64,000 bases of DNA from an uncultured bacterium (GTDB lineage Bacteria; Verrucomicrobiota; Verrucomicrobiia; CAIQCK01), in assembly GCA_903870275.1 (NCBI GenBank), contig CAIQCK010000055.1, positions 52,369-116,368 on the forward strand, in the 5' to 3' direction. The position numbers were made by a program, and so were the translations under genes. The notes beneath the pieces were generated by a model that saw only the letters and a list, made by a program, of their open reading frames with translations, had not been told where the DNA came from and ran no database searches. Each line of letters opens with the position of its first letter. Positions within the stretch are counted from its first letter, which is position 1. Shown here piece by piece: positions 40,779-50,536 of this stretch.

Positions 40779-42719
40779 CTAGACGGATGATTCCATCGTT
40801 TCGCTCAACTTCGCCACCTGCTCCCACTTCGCCGTCGCCTGGGCGAGGTCGTCGGTGACGCCGCTCAACTCGCGGTTCACGGTCATGGCGCGGCCGGATT
40901 GCTGGTAAGTTTCGGGCTTTTCCAACTCGGCGGTCAGCTCTTTCAGCCGCTGCTCCAGCCGCGCGATTTCCTTTTCCAACTTGTCCACGATCTCTTGCCG
41001 TGCCCGCCGCTCGCGGGAACGGGCCTGGCGTGTCTCCGCTTCGAACCGCTTTTGGTCGCGCAGCTTGGTGCGCTTGTCGTCGGTCGCGGCGGCCGCAGGC
41101 GCGGCCTCTTTCCCGCCGGCGGTGAGCGCGCCTTGCGCGGAGATGGCGGCGGTCTTGTCGAGGTAATACTGGTAGTCGCCGTGATAGGGCGTGAGCTGGC
41201 CGGCGTTCACGTGCAGGACGTGCCGCGCCAGCTTGCGGATGAAGTAAACGTCATGGCTGATAAAGATGAGCGTGCCCTCGAACGGCTCCAGCGCGGCGAT
41301 GAGCGCGTCAATGCTCGGCATGTCGAGGTGCGTCGTCGGTTCGTCCATCAACAGCAGGTTCGGTGGATCGAGCAGCAGTTTCACCAGCGCCAGCCGGCTC
41401 TTCTCGCCGCCGCTGAGCACGGCCACCGGCTTGAACACGTCGTCGCCGCGAAACAGGAACGAGCCGAGCACCGTGCGCGCTGTCTCCACGGAAATCATCT
41501 GCGTCGTGTCGAGCGCCTCCTCCAGCACCGTGCGCTCCGGTTTGAGCATCTCCACGCGATACTGCGCGTAGTAGCCGGTCTTGACGTTCAAGCCCGGCTC
41601 GCGCACGCCGGACTGGACCGGCAGCACACCGGCCAGGATTTTCAGCAGCGTGGACTTGCCCGCGCCGTTGGGGCCGACGAGCACGATGCGCTGGCCGCGC
41701 TCGGCCTCGAAGTTCATGCCGCTGTAAACGACGTTCTCGCCGTAGGCGTGGTGGATGTTCTTCAATGCAATCGCGCGCAACCCGCTGCGGCGCGGCTGCG
41801 GGAAACGGAACTTGATCGTGCGCGCGTCGTTCACCGGCGCCTCGATCTTCTCCATGCGCTCGATCTGCTTGAGCTTGGCCTGCGCCTGCGAGGCCTTGCT
41901 GGCCTTGGCGCGGAACCGGTCGGCGAACTCCTGCAACCGCTGGATGTCGCGCTGCTGGTTCTTGTAAGCGGCCAGAAGCTGCTCCGCCTGCGCCTCGCGC
42001 TGGACCAGATACGCGTCGTAGTTGCCGCGGTAACGCAGCAGGCGGCTCTGGCGGATTTCCACGATGCTGCCGACAAGCTGGTTCAGGAACTCGCGGTCGT
42101 GCGAGATCATGAGGATCGCGCCGGGATAGGTCTTCAGGTATGCCTGAAACCACCGCAGCGCGTCGAGATCGAGGTGGTTCGTCGGCTCGTCGAGCATCAG
42201 CAGGTCGGGTTGCTGGACAAGCAGCCGCGCCAAGTGCGCGCGCATTACCCAGCCGCCGCTCATCGCGCTCGCCGGCCGGTGGAAGTCCTTCTCGCGGAAC
42301 GCCAGCCCGTGCAGGATGGCCTTGGCTTTCGGTTCGAGATGGTAACCGCCCAGCGTCTCGAACCGCGACTGCACGATGTGAAAAGCGTCCGTCTCGGTGG
42401 CATCGCCGTCCTCGAACGCTTGCAGTTCGCGCCGCAGCGCCGTGATCTCCGGCGTGATGGCCGTTGCCAGTTCCAGCACCGTTTCGTCGCCGACCGGCAC
42501 GTTTTCCTGCGGCAAATGACCAATTTCTGAGCCGCGCTCGATGGAGACCTTGCCTTCGTCGGGGGCGTCGTGCCCGAGGATGAGCGAGAACAGCGTGGAC
42601 TTGCCCGCGCCGTTTGGCCCGACCAGTCCGATGCGGTCGCCGCGGTTAATCTGGAGCGTCGCGTCCTCGAACAGGACGCGCGCGCCGAAAGCCTTTGTTA
42701 CACCCGATATTGTTAGCAT
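40779..42719 (-). CDS. ABC-F family ATPase (Uup/EttA-type ribosome factor)
   Basis: 646 residues with two ABC cassettes and no membrane domain. First Walker A GPNGAGKSTLFSL (34-46), signature MSGGWVMRAHLARLL, Walker B LLMLDEPTNHLDLDAL. The linker (about 235-300) is charged and helical with the P-site tRNA-interacting layout. Second Walker A GPNGAGKSTLLKI, signature LSGGEKSRLALVKLL and LLLMDEPTTHLDMPSI. The C terminus is a coiled coil (RSRERRARQEIVDKLEKEIARLEQ) as in Uup. It acts on the ribosome in translation, not in transport. Start ATG 42719 is closest to the first motif. Confidence 0.93.
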   Translation of the reverse strand: MLTISGVTKAFGARVLFEDATLQINRGDRIGLVGPNGAGKSTLFSLILGHDAPDEGKVSIERGSEIGHLPQENVPVGDETVLELATAITPEITALRRELQAFEDGDATETDAFHIVQSRFETLGGYHLEPKAKAILHGLAFREKDFHRPASAMSGGWVMRAHLARLLVQQPDLLMLDEPTNHLDLDALRWFQAYLKTYPGAILMISHDREFLNQLVGSIVEIRQSRLLRYRGNYDAYLVQREAQAEQLLAAYKNQQRDIQRLQEFADRFRAKASKASQAQAKLKQIERMEKIEAPVNDARTIKFRFPQPRRSGLRAIALKNIHHAYGENVVYSGMNFEAERGQRIVLVGPNGAGKSTLLKILAGVLPVQSGVREPGLNVKTGYYAQYRVEMLKPERTVLEEALDTTQMISVETARTVLGSFLFRGDDVFKPVAVLSGGEKSRLALVKLLLDPPNLLLMDEPTTHLDMPSIDALIAALEPFEGTLIFISHDVYFIRKLARHVLHVNAGQLTPYHGDYQYYLDKTAAISAQGALTAGGKEAAPAAAATDDKRTKLRDQKRFEAETRQARSRERRARQEIVDKLEKEIARLEQRLKELTAELEKPETYQQSGRAMTVNRELSGVTDDLAQATAKWEQVAKLSETMESSV

Positions 42720-43051
42720 GAAAAGCCGCCAAGGTTACGGGTCTCCGGGGAAGCAAGCAAGCCCGGAGTCCGCGGCGGGCGTGGTTAATTTCGGTCGTTT
42801 TTGGGTTCAGTGGAAGGTTTGAGGGCTTTCAGCGTCCCGACAGCGGCAGTGAAACCACTGGTTTGCCGGCGCGGAGTGGGGCGCGGAGGCCACTATCTCA
42901 TTCAGAACGCGCAAGAACTGACTGCCGTCAGTTCATTCCGAGCCGATTTCGACGGTCAGCCCACCGTAGAACGGATGTCCACATCCGTTTATCATCGGTG
43001 CGAACGGTTGCATTCATCCAGTAACGGACTTGGACGCCCGTTCCACGCTGT
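42720..43051. other. 332-bp intergenic region with palindrome
   Basis: No gene seen. Only notable structure is the near-palindrome aacggatgt-cc-acatccgtt at 42970-42989, plus a tgactgccgtcagttca inverted piece near 42917. Confidence 0.6.
42970..42989. repeat. Palindromic repeat aacggatgtccacatccgtt
   Basis: Nine-base perfect arms around cc, in non-coding DNA. Its ggatgt/acatcc core is shared with hairpin 2 at 29292-29320, suggesting a related dispersed element. Confidence 0.55.
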
Positions 43052-44473
43052 TCACCGCGCGGGCGCCAATTCGAGCGTCCGCCATCCCACCCAGTCCAGC
43101 GGCAGCCCGGCCCAATCCATCGGCATCATTGTCGGATCGAAATGCGTGTGCGTGCTCGTGAGGATGCGCTGCGGGTCGCCCAGCGCGCGCAACGGCACGC
43201 GAACAGTGATTTCCCGCGAGCCGCGCTTCACCTGCACCGTGTCGTGCGACAGTTTCTGCTTCTGGTCATAGACGGCGTGAAGCACATGGCCGACCCGAAT
43301 GTGCAGCTTGGGCATTTGCGCAAACGGCCGGTCCGTGCGATAGCCGAAGACGTAAAGCGACGTTTCGACTTCCCGCGCCAGCGGCCGCGACAACTCAACG
43401 GTGAACGTCAAACCGTCGCCGTCAAGCTCCAGCGATTTGGTCACCACGCCGACGAACGCCGCGCGTTCCTCGTCGGTCAACTCCTCGTCCGGCTCCTTTT
43501 GCGACGCCGCGCCCCGCGCGCGCAGCGGCCTGACCGCAGGCGATGATGGTTGCAATACGAACGGCGGGAAGTCGCCGAACAATTCATTCGCGCGGACAAA
43601 CGACAATAGATAGCCGGAGCTGGATTGATATTGCGAGCGGTAGGCTTTCAGCGCGGCCTGTTTGCGCTCGATCTCCACCGCGCCGAGCGGGAACATTTTC
43701 CACGCAATCTCATCGCGGTAGAGCGCGGGTGGCTCCAGCGCCGCCGACGGATGAAACCCGCGCGGCTTCGGCCAGCCGCCGATGTGTATCCAGTAAGGAA
43801 ACAGCTCCGGTTTCATTTCCGCCTCCAGGTTCCAGAGCGCCACGCGCGTGAACAGATACAGCGCCCGATGCTCCGGGTTGTGGTCGGCCGGATGCGAGAC
43901 GAAGATTTTCGTCGGCTGGAATTCGCGCAACACCGTTGTCAGGTCGCGCAACACTTCCTCGCCCTTGTGTGGCGCGCCGGGCCGCAACGCGTTGGCGTAA
44001 GGCACCGCTGTCGCGCGCGTCAGCAGGCTCCGATACGGCGCGCCCTCGCCCCAGTGTTCGTTCCAGATTTCCAGCGCGCCGAAGTCGGGATAGCCGAGAA
44101 ACGTCACTTGGCCCGCCGGGACGCCGAGCACGCCGGCGGCGGCCAGCGCCTCGTCGTGCCGCACCTCGCCCATCGCCCGCACCGACTTCGGGATCACCAC
44201 CGGCCGCTTCCGGTAAACGAGAAACGACCATTCATTGGCGTCGCCGTAAGTAAGAAACACCACGCGCAGCGGCAAGCCCATCGCCACCGCCCGTTGAATG
44301 ACGCCGCCGCACCCGATCACTTCGTCATCCGGGTGCGGCGCCAGCACCAGCACGCGATCCTGCGGCACGAGCGTCACGGGTGGCGCCGAATCGGCGCGCG
44401 TCTCGTCCGCGGACAACCAGCACGCCGCCGCCAGACCAACCGCCGGCAAAAAACGCCAACGTCGCGAGTTCAT
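43052..44473 (-). CDS. Exported PIG-L (LmbE-like) zinc deacetylase
   Basis: 473 residues, long for the family (about 230), with signal peptide LPAVGLAAACWLSADE. Zinc-site motif APHPDDE at 45-51 (His47, Asp50) and the second histidine region SHPADHNPEHRALYLF. The extra 200 C-terminal residues (RVPLRALGDPQRIL, DRPFAQMPKLHIRVGHVLHAVYD) look like an added beta-rich domain. PIG-L enzymes remove acetyl groups from GlcNAc-containing glycans or related amino sugars. Its ATG overlaps the stop of the membrane-protein gene upstream in an ATGA, so the two are translationally coupled. Confidence 0.88.
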   Translation of the reverse strand: MNSRRWRFLPAVGLAAACWLSADETRADSAPPVTLVPQDRVLVLAPHPDDEVIGCGGVIQRAVAMGLPLRVVFLTYGDANEWSFLVYRKRPVVIPKSVRAMGEVRHDEALAAAGVLGVPAGQVTFLGYPDFGALEIWNEHWGEGAPYRSLLTRATAVPYANALRPGAPHKGEEVLRDLTTVLREFQPTKIFVSHPADHNPEHRALYLFTRVALWNLEAEMKPELFPYWIHIGGWPKPRGFHPSAALEPPALYRDEIAWKMFPLGAVEIERKQAALKAYRSQYQSSSGYLLSFVRANELFGDFPPFVLQPSSPAVRPLRARGAASQKEPDEELTDEERAAFVGVVTKSLELDGDGLTFTVELSRPLAREVETSLYVFGYRTDRPFAQMPKLHIRVGHVLHAVYDQKQKLSHDTVQVKRGSREITVRVPLRALGDPQRILTSTHTHFDPTMMPMDWAGLPLDWVGWRTLELAPAR

Positions 44474-44763
44474 CGGAAAGGCAGGTGCGGCAGTGCCAGC
44501 GCCAGCGCTGTCAGGACCAGCATCAACCCCGCCGGCATGAACTTTCTCGTCCGGCCCAGTTGCACGGCGAAAACAACGAGCAGTGCCAGCAGCATTCCCG
44601 ACGCCCACCGGTAGGGCAGCACGTGCAGCGCGCACAAGCTCAGGCCCACGGCAAACGCCACCGCCGCCGCGAGCGTCGCCTTGCTCCGGCCTTTCACCAT
44701 TCCGGTGGCGCCGCCCGCAACGAGCAGCACGATGTATATCCAGAGAACTGTTTCAGCGATCAT
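44470..44763 (-). CDS. Small membrane protein (TMEM14/UPF0136-like)
   Basis: 97 residues from ATG 44763; two earlier in-frame starts lack support. Four hydrophobic helices (ETVLWIYIVLLVAGGATGMVKG, LAAAVAFAVGLSLCALHV, GMLLALLVVFAVQLGRTR, AGLMLVLTALALALPH) with the GGxxGxxKGRS turn, as in the TMEM14C/UPF0136 family. Functions are poorly known (possible small-molecule or lipid-linked transport). It overlaps the PIG-L start by four bases, so the pair probably works together. Its start is divergent, by 136 bp, from the PAS kinase. Confidence 0.82.
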   Translation of the reverse strand: MIAETVLWIYIVLLVAGGATGMVKGRSKATLAAAVAFAVGLSLCALHVLPYRWASGMLLALLVVFAVQLGRTRKFMPAGLMLVLTALALALPHLPFR

Positions 44764-44899
44764 GGTTGTTTCATTGCCGGGTTCCAAGACGACTATTAGC
44801 CGGAATCGCCGCCGTTCGCCAGTGCGGAAAGTCGCGTCTTGTCCGCCGTTGGTTCAAGTCATTTGCCATTTGCCGTGGAGAGCCAATATTAAGACATCT

Positions 44900-46369
44900 A
44901 TGAGGGAGCCGCAGGATGACGCTTTGAAACGGGAAGGCGACAAGAGGGAAGGAGTGTTTGGCGCGTTGCTGGAAGCGGCGCCGGACGGGATGGTGATCGC
45001 CGATGAGACCGGAACGATTGTGTTGGTGAACGGGCAGGCGGAACGGTTGTTCGGTTATCCGCGCGCGGAGCTGATCGGGCAAAAGGTGGAGGTGCTGGTG
45101 CCGCAGCAATTCCGGGCGCGTCACGAGGGGCTCCGGCACGGTTACGAGGAGGATCCACGGGTGCGGTCGATGGGCAGCGGGTTGGAACTGCGCGGCCGTC
45201 GCAAGGACGGCACGGAATTTCCGGTGGAAATCAGCCTCAGCCCGTTGAAGACCGCGCAGGGGATGCTGGTGTCGGCTGCGGTCCGGGACGTGACGGAGCA
45301 GCGGCGGATTCAACAGGCGTTGCGCGAGAGCGAGCAGCGGTTCCGCGTGCTGGTGCAGGGGGTGAAAGACTACGCCATTTTTATGCTCGATCCGGAGGGA
45401 CGCGTGGCGAGTTGGACCGAAGCGGCGCAGGCGATGAAGGGCTATCGCGCGGAGGAAATCGTCGGCCAGCATTTCTCGTGCTTCTTTACCGCCGAAGACC
45501 GCGAGCGCGGCAAGCCGGCGGAGGCGTTGCGCGCGGCCGCGTCGACGGGACGGTGGGAGGACGAGAACTGGCGCGTGCGGAAGGACGGGTCGCGGTTTTA
45601 TGCCAGCGCGCTGATCACGGCCCTGCACGACGAGCAGGGGCAGCTCACCGGTTTTGCGAAGGTGACGCGCGACATCACCGAACGGAAACGAATCGAGGAA
45701 CTCAAACACAAGGAAGAGATGATGGCGGAGGCGCTCCGCCGCGAAGTGCTGCTGCGGCGGGAAATCCATCATCGGGTGAAGAACAGCCTGCAAATTGTCT
45801 CCAGCCTCCTGTTCTTGCGTGGCCAATCCATCGGTGACCCGCGCCTAGAGGCCATCCTGAACGAGAGCCGGAGCCGCGTGGCCTCCATCGCGCTGATTCA
45901 CGAGAAGCTCTATCGCGCCGGCGACGCGACAGTGATTGACTTCTCCGATTACATCCGGGACCTGGTGCGGGATGTGTTTCAGGCGCTCCGCATCAATCGG
46001 GCTACAGTCGCGATGCGTGTCGAAACCAAGCCAGTCATGGTGGGGATTGACGTGGCGGTGCCGTGCGGATTGATCGTCGCCGAGCTGGTTTCCAACGCCC
46101 TGCGGCACGCCTTTCCGGACACGCGCGAGGGCGAGGTCGGCGTCGAACTGGGTCCCGACGGCGACGGGAGGCTGATGTTGCGGATCCGTGACAACGGCCG
46201 GGGGCTGCCGAAGGACTTTGACTGGCGGCACGCGAAATCGCTGGGTCTCCAACTGGTCGGCGACCTGACCCGGCAGTTGGGGGGAGAAATCAAGTTTGAG
46301 TCCGGTCCCGGCACGGTGGTGAGCATCACGTTCCCCAAGCCGGCCGATGCGGAGAAAGGCAAATCATGA
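44900..46369 (+). CDS. Cytosolic PAS-PAS sensor histidine kinase (HisKA_2/HWE-like)
   Basis: 489 residues from ATG 44900; the open frame continues to 44681 without a good site. No membrane helix. PAS1 about 22-135 ([33 protein letters not shown]), PAS2 about 145-262 ([33 protein letters not shown]). Phosphorylation box [18 protein letters not shown] with His290 or His291, then an ATPase lid [17 protein letters not shown] and DNGRGLP. Such kinases phosphorylate partner receivers; the next gene's receiver, overlapping by ATGA, is the obvious target. PAS domains may bind haem, flavin or small ligands, which cannot be told apart by eye. Confidence 0.92.
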   Translation: MREPQDDALKREGDKREGVFGALLEAAPDGMVIADETGTIVLVNGQAERLFGYPRAELIGQKVEVLVPQQFRARHEGLRHGYEEDPRVRSMGSGLELRGRRKDGTEFPVEISLSPLKTAQGMLVSAAVRDVTEQRRIQQALRESEQRFRVLVQGVKDYAIFMLDPEGRVASWTEAAQAMKGYRAEEIVGQHFSCFFTAEDRERGKPAEALRAAASTGRWEDENWRVRKDGSRFYASALITALHDEQGQLTGFAKVTRDITERKRIEELKHKEEMMAEALRREVLLRREIHHRVKNSLQIVSSLLFLRGQSIGDPRLEAILNESRSRVASIALIHEKLYRAGDATVIDFSDYIRDLVRDVFQALRINRATVAMRVETKPVMVGIDVAVPCGLIVAELVSNALRHAFPDTREGEVGVELGPDGDGRLMLRIRDNGRGLPKDFDWRHAKSLGLQLVGDLTRQLGGEIKFESGPGTVVSITFPKPADAEKGKS

Positions 46370-47601
46370 CCAAAGCCACCATTACCATTGTCGAAGACGA
46401 GATGATCATCGCCCGCGAACTGGCGGCACGATTAAACATGCTGGGTTACGACGTGGCGGATATTGCGTCATCGAAACAGGAAGCCCTTCAACAGGTATCG
46501 GCCCGGCAACCCGACCTCGTTTTCATGGACATCGTGCTGAAGGGAAGCGGCGACGGCATCGAAGCCGCGCAGGAAATCCGCCAGCGCTATGACATCCCCA
46601 TCATCTATGTCACCGCTTACGCCGACGAGAAGACACTGGAACGGGCCAGGATTGCCGAGCCGTTCGGTTACATCATCAAGCCGTTTTCCGAGAGCACCCT
46701 GCGCGCGGTGGTGGAGATGGCCCTTTACAAACACCAGATGGAACGCCAACTGCGCGTCTTGAACGAACAACTCGAACAACGCGTCCTGGAGCGCACGCGC
46801 GAACTTCGCGAGAACAACGCGGCCATGCATGAAGAGTTGAGAATCGCTCAGGAACTGCAAACCGCGATGCTGCCGCACCGCTTCCCCGTCATCCCGCGCG
46901 GAGCGCCGCCGGAGCAAAGCGCACTGCGGTTCTTCAGCCACTACATCCCGGCGGGTTCCGTCGGGGGGGATTACTTCGACGTGATCCCGCTGTCGGACAC
47001 GGCGGTGGGCGTGTTCATCTGCGACGTGGTCGGACACGACGTGTCCGCCGCGCTGGTCACGGCCATGCTCCGCTCGTTGGTGGAGGAACTCAGCGTCAAG
47101 ACCGCGGACCCCGGACGGATGCTCGGCGAACTCAATCGTACCCTGTCCGGATTCTTCAGGGAACTCCGGCGCACCATGTTCGTCTCCGCGTTCTACCTGA
47201 TCGTCGATGTCCGGCGCGGGCAGATGCTCTTCAGCAACGCGGGACATCCCAATGGCGTGCGTCTGCGGCGGCTGGAAAACGCCGTCGAACTGCTGCGGGC
47301 CGACGACGGCAACGGGCCGGCCCTGGGTTTGTTCCAAGACGCCGTCTATCCCACGGGCCAGACCACGCTGGCCGTCGGCGACATGATCCTGCTGCTGACG
47401 GACGGCGTTCTGGAGGTGGAAAACCCCAGCCAGGAATTCTACGACAAAGAGCGCTTGCTTGCCGCCGTGAGCCGGCACGCCCAGCGGCCTGGCCCCGAAT
47501 TGCTCCGCGAACTGCTTTTGGACGTTCAGCGGTTCGCCCACAGCGACACCATCGACGACGACGTGTGTCTGGTCGGAATGGACGTGATGCGATTAGGTTG
47601 A
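46366..47601 (+). CDS. Response regulator with SpoIIE-type PP2C phosphatase output
   Basis: 411 residues. Receiver 5-120 with acidic pair Glu10-Asp11, phospho-acceptor Asp55 (LVFMDIVL), Thr in YVTAYAD and the conserved Lys in YIIKPFSE. A coiled coil links it ([24 protein letters not shown]). The PP2C domain from about 185 has [32 protein letters not shown] and [12 protein letters not shown], with metal-binding aspartates. This RsbU/SpoIIE pattern dephosphorylates an anti-sigma antagonist or STAS protein in partner switching. Its start ATG overlaps the kinase stop, so they form a two-gene unit. No STAS/RsbW partners are present here. Confidence 0.92.
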   Translation: MTKATITIVEDEMIIARELAARLNMLGYDVADIASSKQEALQQVSARQPDLVFMDIVLKGSGDGIEAAQEIRQRYDIPIIYVTAYADEKTLERARIAEPFGYIIKPFSESTLRAVVEMALYKHQMERQLRVLNEQLEQRVLERTRELRENNAAMHEELRIAQELQTAMLPHRFPVIPRGAPPEQSALRFFSHYIPAGSVGGDYFDVIPLSDTAVGVFICDVVGHDVSAALVTAMLRSLVEELSVKTADPGRMLGELNRTLSGFFRELRRTMFVSAFYLIVDVRRGQMLFSNAGHPNGVRLRRLENAVELLRADDGNGPALGLFQDAVYPTGQTTLAVGDMILLLTDGVLEVENPSQEFYDKERLLAAVSRHAQRPGPELLRELLLDVQRFAHSDTIDDDVCLVGMDVMRLG

Positions 47602-47740
47602 TCTCCAGCGATGATTTGGCCTCGCGAGGGTGGCGCGGCGGGAGATAACTGCAAAAATAGCTTGATTATCGGCAGCGAATGGGACTTAATTACCGACCCT
47701 TGAAACATTTGGAAGCAGTAAACCGACGGAGAAAAACGAT

Positions 47741-47989
47741 TTGAAGAGCCAATATCTGGATATAGCGCTCCAACAAGTGCCGAACCGGCACATTCTGATC
47801 AACATGGTTTCGCAACGCGTGCGACAGTTGATTGCGGGATTCCGGCCGCTGACGACGACCGAAAGCAGCTTCACGCACATGGACATCGCGTTGAAGGAGA
47901 TTTCCGAAGGCAAGGTCGGCTTCACGCTGCCTGACCAGAAGGAGTTGGCCGAAGAGCGCGCCCGCAAACGCCGGAAGCGGACGATGTAG
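47741..47989 (+). CDS. rpoZ: RNA polymerase omega subunit, TTG start
   Basis: 82 residues. IALQQVPNRHILINMVSQRVRQLIAG and a HMDIALKEISEGKV segment match the Rpb6/omega core that braces the beta' subunit. The start is TTG 47741, because no ATG exists before the conserved core and ggag lies about nine bases upstream. The C-terminal tail is strongly basic (ELAEERARKRRKRTM), a common feature in PVC omega proteins. It lies alone between the SpoIIE regulator and the HtrA protease; spoT and gmk, often neighbours elsewhere, are absent. Confidence 0.85.
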   Translation: MKSQYLDIALQQVPNRHILINMVSQRVRQLIAGFRPLTTTESSFTHMDIALKEISEGKVGFTLPDQKELAEERARKRRKRTM

Positions 47990-48096
47990 TTGCAGCGGCG
48001 AGGGTTGCGTTCTGCGCGTACTGCCGGCGGCAGGACGGAACAACGATTCTGGTTTTGTTTCAACACGGGAGGCCGGCGAACGGTCTAACGAGCGCA

Positions 48097-49452
48097 ATGC
48101 GGAAATTACCGGTTTTTTTCGGCGTATTTGTTCTTTGCCAAGCTCTGGGTTGCGCGGTGGAGCTGCCGGCGCCAAGTTCGGTGCGGCGCGACGCGACGGT
48201 GCTGGCCATCGAAAAGGCGTATCGCACGGTGGTCAACATCTCCACCGAACGGATCGTTCGTCGCGGTTACCGCGACCCGTTCGAGGATTTGCTTTACGAG
48301 TTTTACGGCTACCGCCGGCCGCAACGCACTTACACCAGCTACAGCCTCGGTTCTGGCGTCATTGTTGAGCGCAGCGGCTACATCGTGACCAACCAGCACG
48401 TCGTGGAGCGCGCGTCAAAAATCTCGGTGACGCTGGCGGACGGCTCGAAGCACGAGGCCCGCTACGTCAACGGCACCGCCAAGCACGATCTGGCGGTGTT
48501 GAAGATCGAGCCGAAGCAACCGCTGCCCGCCATCGAACTGGCGGCGGACGGCGACCTGATGCTTGGCGAGACGGTGATTGCGCTCGGCGATCCGTATGGT
48601 TTGGAGAACACCATTTCGCGCGGCGTGCTCAGCGCGAAGAACCGGAAAGCAACCTGGGAAGGTGAAGTGGTGTTTGAAGACATGTTGCAGACCGACGCGG
48701 CGATCAATCCGGGCAATTCCGGCGGCGCGCTGATCAACCTGGATGGCCAGCTAATTGGCATCAACACGGCGATGATGGCCGAGGCGCAAGGCATCGGATT
48801 CGCGATTCCGGTCCAGCGCGTGCGGCAGATACTGAGCGAGTTGCTCAGCCCGGAGAAAAGCAACGGCGTCTGGTTCGGCGCGCAAGTGGCGGCGCAAGAC
48901 GGCCGGTTGACCGTGGCGGCTGTGCAAAAAGGCAGTCCGGCCGAACACGCGGGTCTGCAAGCCGGCGACGCCATTGAGCAGGTGAACGGCGAGCCGGTGC
49001 GCGACGTGGTGGATTTTGAAAGCCGTTTGTTGCGCAAGTCCGCCGGCGAAGAGGTGAGCCTGACGTTCCAGCGCGGCGGCAAGAGCCGGCGCGCGACGGT
49101 GACGCTGGCGGCCGTGCCGAAAGTTTCGGGTTTCGACCTAGCGTGGCGCAAGCTGGGGCTGCGGTTGCAGCCGGTGACGGCCGACCTCGCGCAAGCGCTC
49201 GGCGTGGCGGCGAGCCAGGGCATGATTGTGACGGAAGTGGAGCGCAGCGGCCCGGCCTGGGAGGCGGGCGTGCGTCGCGGCCTGGTGGTGTCGCGTATTG
49301 GCGGCCTCGACCTGCGTGGCGAGAGCGACGTGGCGGCCGCGCTGGGCGAAGTGGCGACAGGCGACGCGGTGACGATGACGGTTTTCACCAGCGTGCGGCG
49401 CGGCGCGTTTTTGTTGCAGAATGTGGACAGTGTGCGAGTGAAGGCAAGATGA
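48097..49452 (+). CDS. HtrA/DegP-type serine protease with two PDZ domains
   Basis: 451 residues from ATG 48097; the frame opens at 48055. Signal peptide LPVFFGVFVLCQALGCA, possibly a lipoprotein (ALGC is an imperfect lipobox). Trypsin-like triad His101 (TNQHVVERA), Asp131 (KHDLAVLKIE) and Ser208 (NPGNSGGALIN). PDZ1 about 262-345 (VAAVQKGSPAEHAGLQAGDAIEQVNGEPV), PDZ2 about 365-445 (VERSGPAWEAGVRRGLVVSRIGG). It is a periplasmic protein-quality-control protease/chaperone. It precedes the ABC export cluster after a repeat-filled gap of 120 bp. Confidence 0.92.
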   Translation: MRKLPVFFGVFVLCQALGCAVELPAPSSVRRDATVLAIEKAYRTVVNISTERIVRRGYRDPFEDLLYEFYGYRRPQRTYTSYSLGSGVIVERSGYIVTNQHVVERASKISVTLADGSKHEARYVNGTAKHDLAVLKIEPKQPLPAIELAADGDLMLGETVIALGDPYGLENTISRGVLSAKNRKATWEGEVVFEDMLQTDAAINPGNSGGALINLDGQLIGINTAMMAEAQGIGFAIPVQRVRQILSELLSPEKSNGVWFGAQVAAQDGRLTVAAVQKGSPAEHAGLQAGDAIEQVNGEPVRDVVDFESRLLRKSAGEEVSLTFQRGGKSRRATVTLAAVPKVSGFDLAWRKLGLRLQPVTADLAQALGVAASQGMIVTEVERSGPAWEAGVRRGLVVSRIGGLDLRGESDVAAALGEVATGDAVTMTVFTSVRRGAFLLQNVDSVRVKAR

Positions 49453-49457
49453 GACTT

Positions 49458-49572
49458 GGTGATTCGTAATTCGCAATTTGTCGGTGGTCACGAGCGATTC
49501 GCGCCGTTGGCCCATGACCGGTTGCCCATCACGAATCACCCATAACGAATAACGAATCACGGATAATAAACC
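49458..49572. repeat. Tandem 'acgaatcac' series
   Basis: Many 9-11-base variants of gattcgtaattcg, cacgaatcac and ataacgaata on both sides of a spacer (left copies near 49458, right copies 49529-49560), giving partial inverted symmetry. A comparable cacgagtcacaagtcac series lies at 52873-52930, so two gaps of the ABC operon carry the same kind of filler. Confidence 0.7.
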
Positions 49573-50535
49573 ATGATTGCTGTTGAAAACCTGACGAAAA
49601 AATACGCGGGCGTGACGGCGGTGGACAACGTGTCGTTCACCGTCAAACGCGGCGAGATTGTGGGCTTTCTCGGGCCGAATGGCGCGGGCAAGAGCACCAC
49701 GATGCGCATCCTGTCGGCGTTCATGCCCGCCACCAGCGGCAAGGTGACGGTGGCCGGTTACGACGTCTTCACGCAGTCGGAGGACGTGCGCCGGCGAATC
49801 GGCTACATGCCGGAGAGCAACCCGCTCTACCTCGATATGCGCGTGTCGGAGTATCTGAACTATCGCGCCGCGCTCAAAGGCGTGGCCGGCGCCAAGCGCA
49901 AGGCGCGCACTGACGAGGTGCTGGAGCGTTGCGGCCTGAAGGACGTGCGACGCCGCATCGTTGGCCAACTCTCGAAGGGTTACCGCCAGCGCGTCGGGCT
50001 GGCGGACGCGCTCGTCCACGACCCGGACTTGTTGATCCTCGACGAGCCGACCATCGGCCTCGACCCGAACCAAATCCGCCAGGTCCGCCAGCTCATCAGG
50101 GACCTCGGCAAACGGCACACGATCCTGCTTTCGACGCATATCCTGCCGGAAGTGGAGATGACTTGTAACCGCGTTCTCATCATCAACAAGGGCAGGATCG
50201 TCGCCAGCGACACGCCGGAGAACCTGACTAAAACGCTTGAAGGCGGCGGCACGGTTCGCGCGGAAATCCGCGGCGACCGCGCGGCTGTCGAGCGCGAGTT
50301 GCGGTCGCTGCCGGGCGTGAAGAACGTGACCTTCGAGCCGGGCGGTGACGATTTCATCCGCGCGACCGTCTTTGCGCCGCCCCGCAACGACGTGCGGGTC
50401 CACATCTACGAGAAGGCGGCGGCCAACAAGTGGACGCTACGCGAACTGTCGCGCGTGCGGCAGACGCTGGAGGACGTGTTCGTGTCCATCACGCGCGTCG
50501 AACCATCGGCGCCGAAGCAAGAGGAGGAGAAGTAA
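49573..50535 (+). CDS. ABC transporter ATP-binding protein (GldA/NatA-like)
   Basis: 320 residues. Walker A GPNGAGKST 34-42, signature LSKGYRQRVGLADAL (LSGGQ replaced by LSKGY), Walker B LLILDEPTIGLDP and the switch HILPEVEMTCNRV. The C-terminal 90 residues form a regulatory extension (VERELRSLPGVKNVTFEPGGDDF). The following permease and GldG-like protein, with almost no gap, identify the GldA-GldF-GldG type system seen in gliding and non-gliding bacteria. It powers export or membrane remodelling, exact cargo unknown. Confidence 0.92.
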   Translation: MIAVENLTKKYAGVTAVDNVSFTVKRGEIVGFLGPNGAGKSTTMRILSAFMPATSGKVTVAGYDVFTQSEDVRRRIGYMPESNPLYLDMRVSEYLNYRAALKGVAGAKRKARTDEVLERCGLKDVRRRIVGQLSKGYRQRVGLADALVHDPDLLILDEPTIGLDPNQIRQVRQLIRDLGKRHTILLSTHILPEVEMTCNRVLIINKGRIVASDTPENLTKTLEGGGTVRAEIRGDRAAVERELRSLPGVKNVTFEPGGDDFIRATVFAPPRNDVRVHIYEKAAANKWTLRELSRVRQTLEDVFVSITRVEPSAPKQEEEK

Positions 50536-50536
50536 C

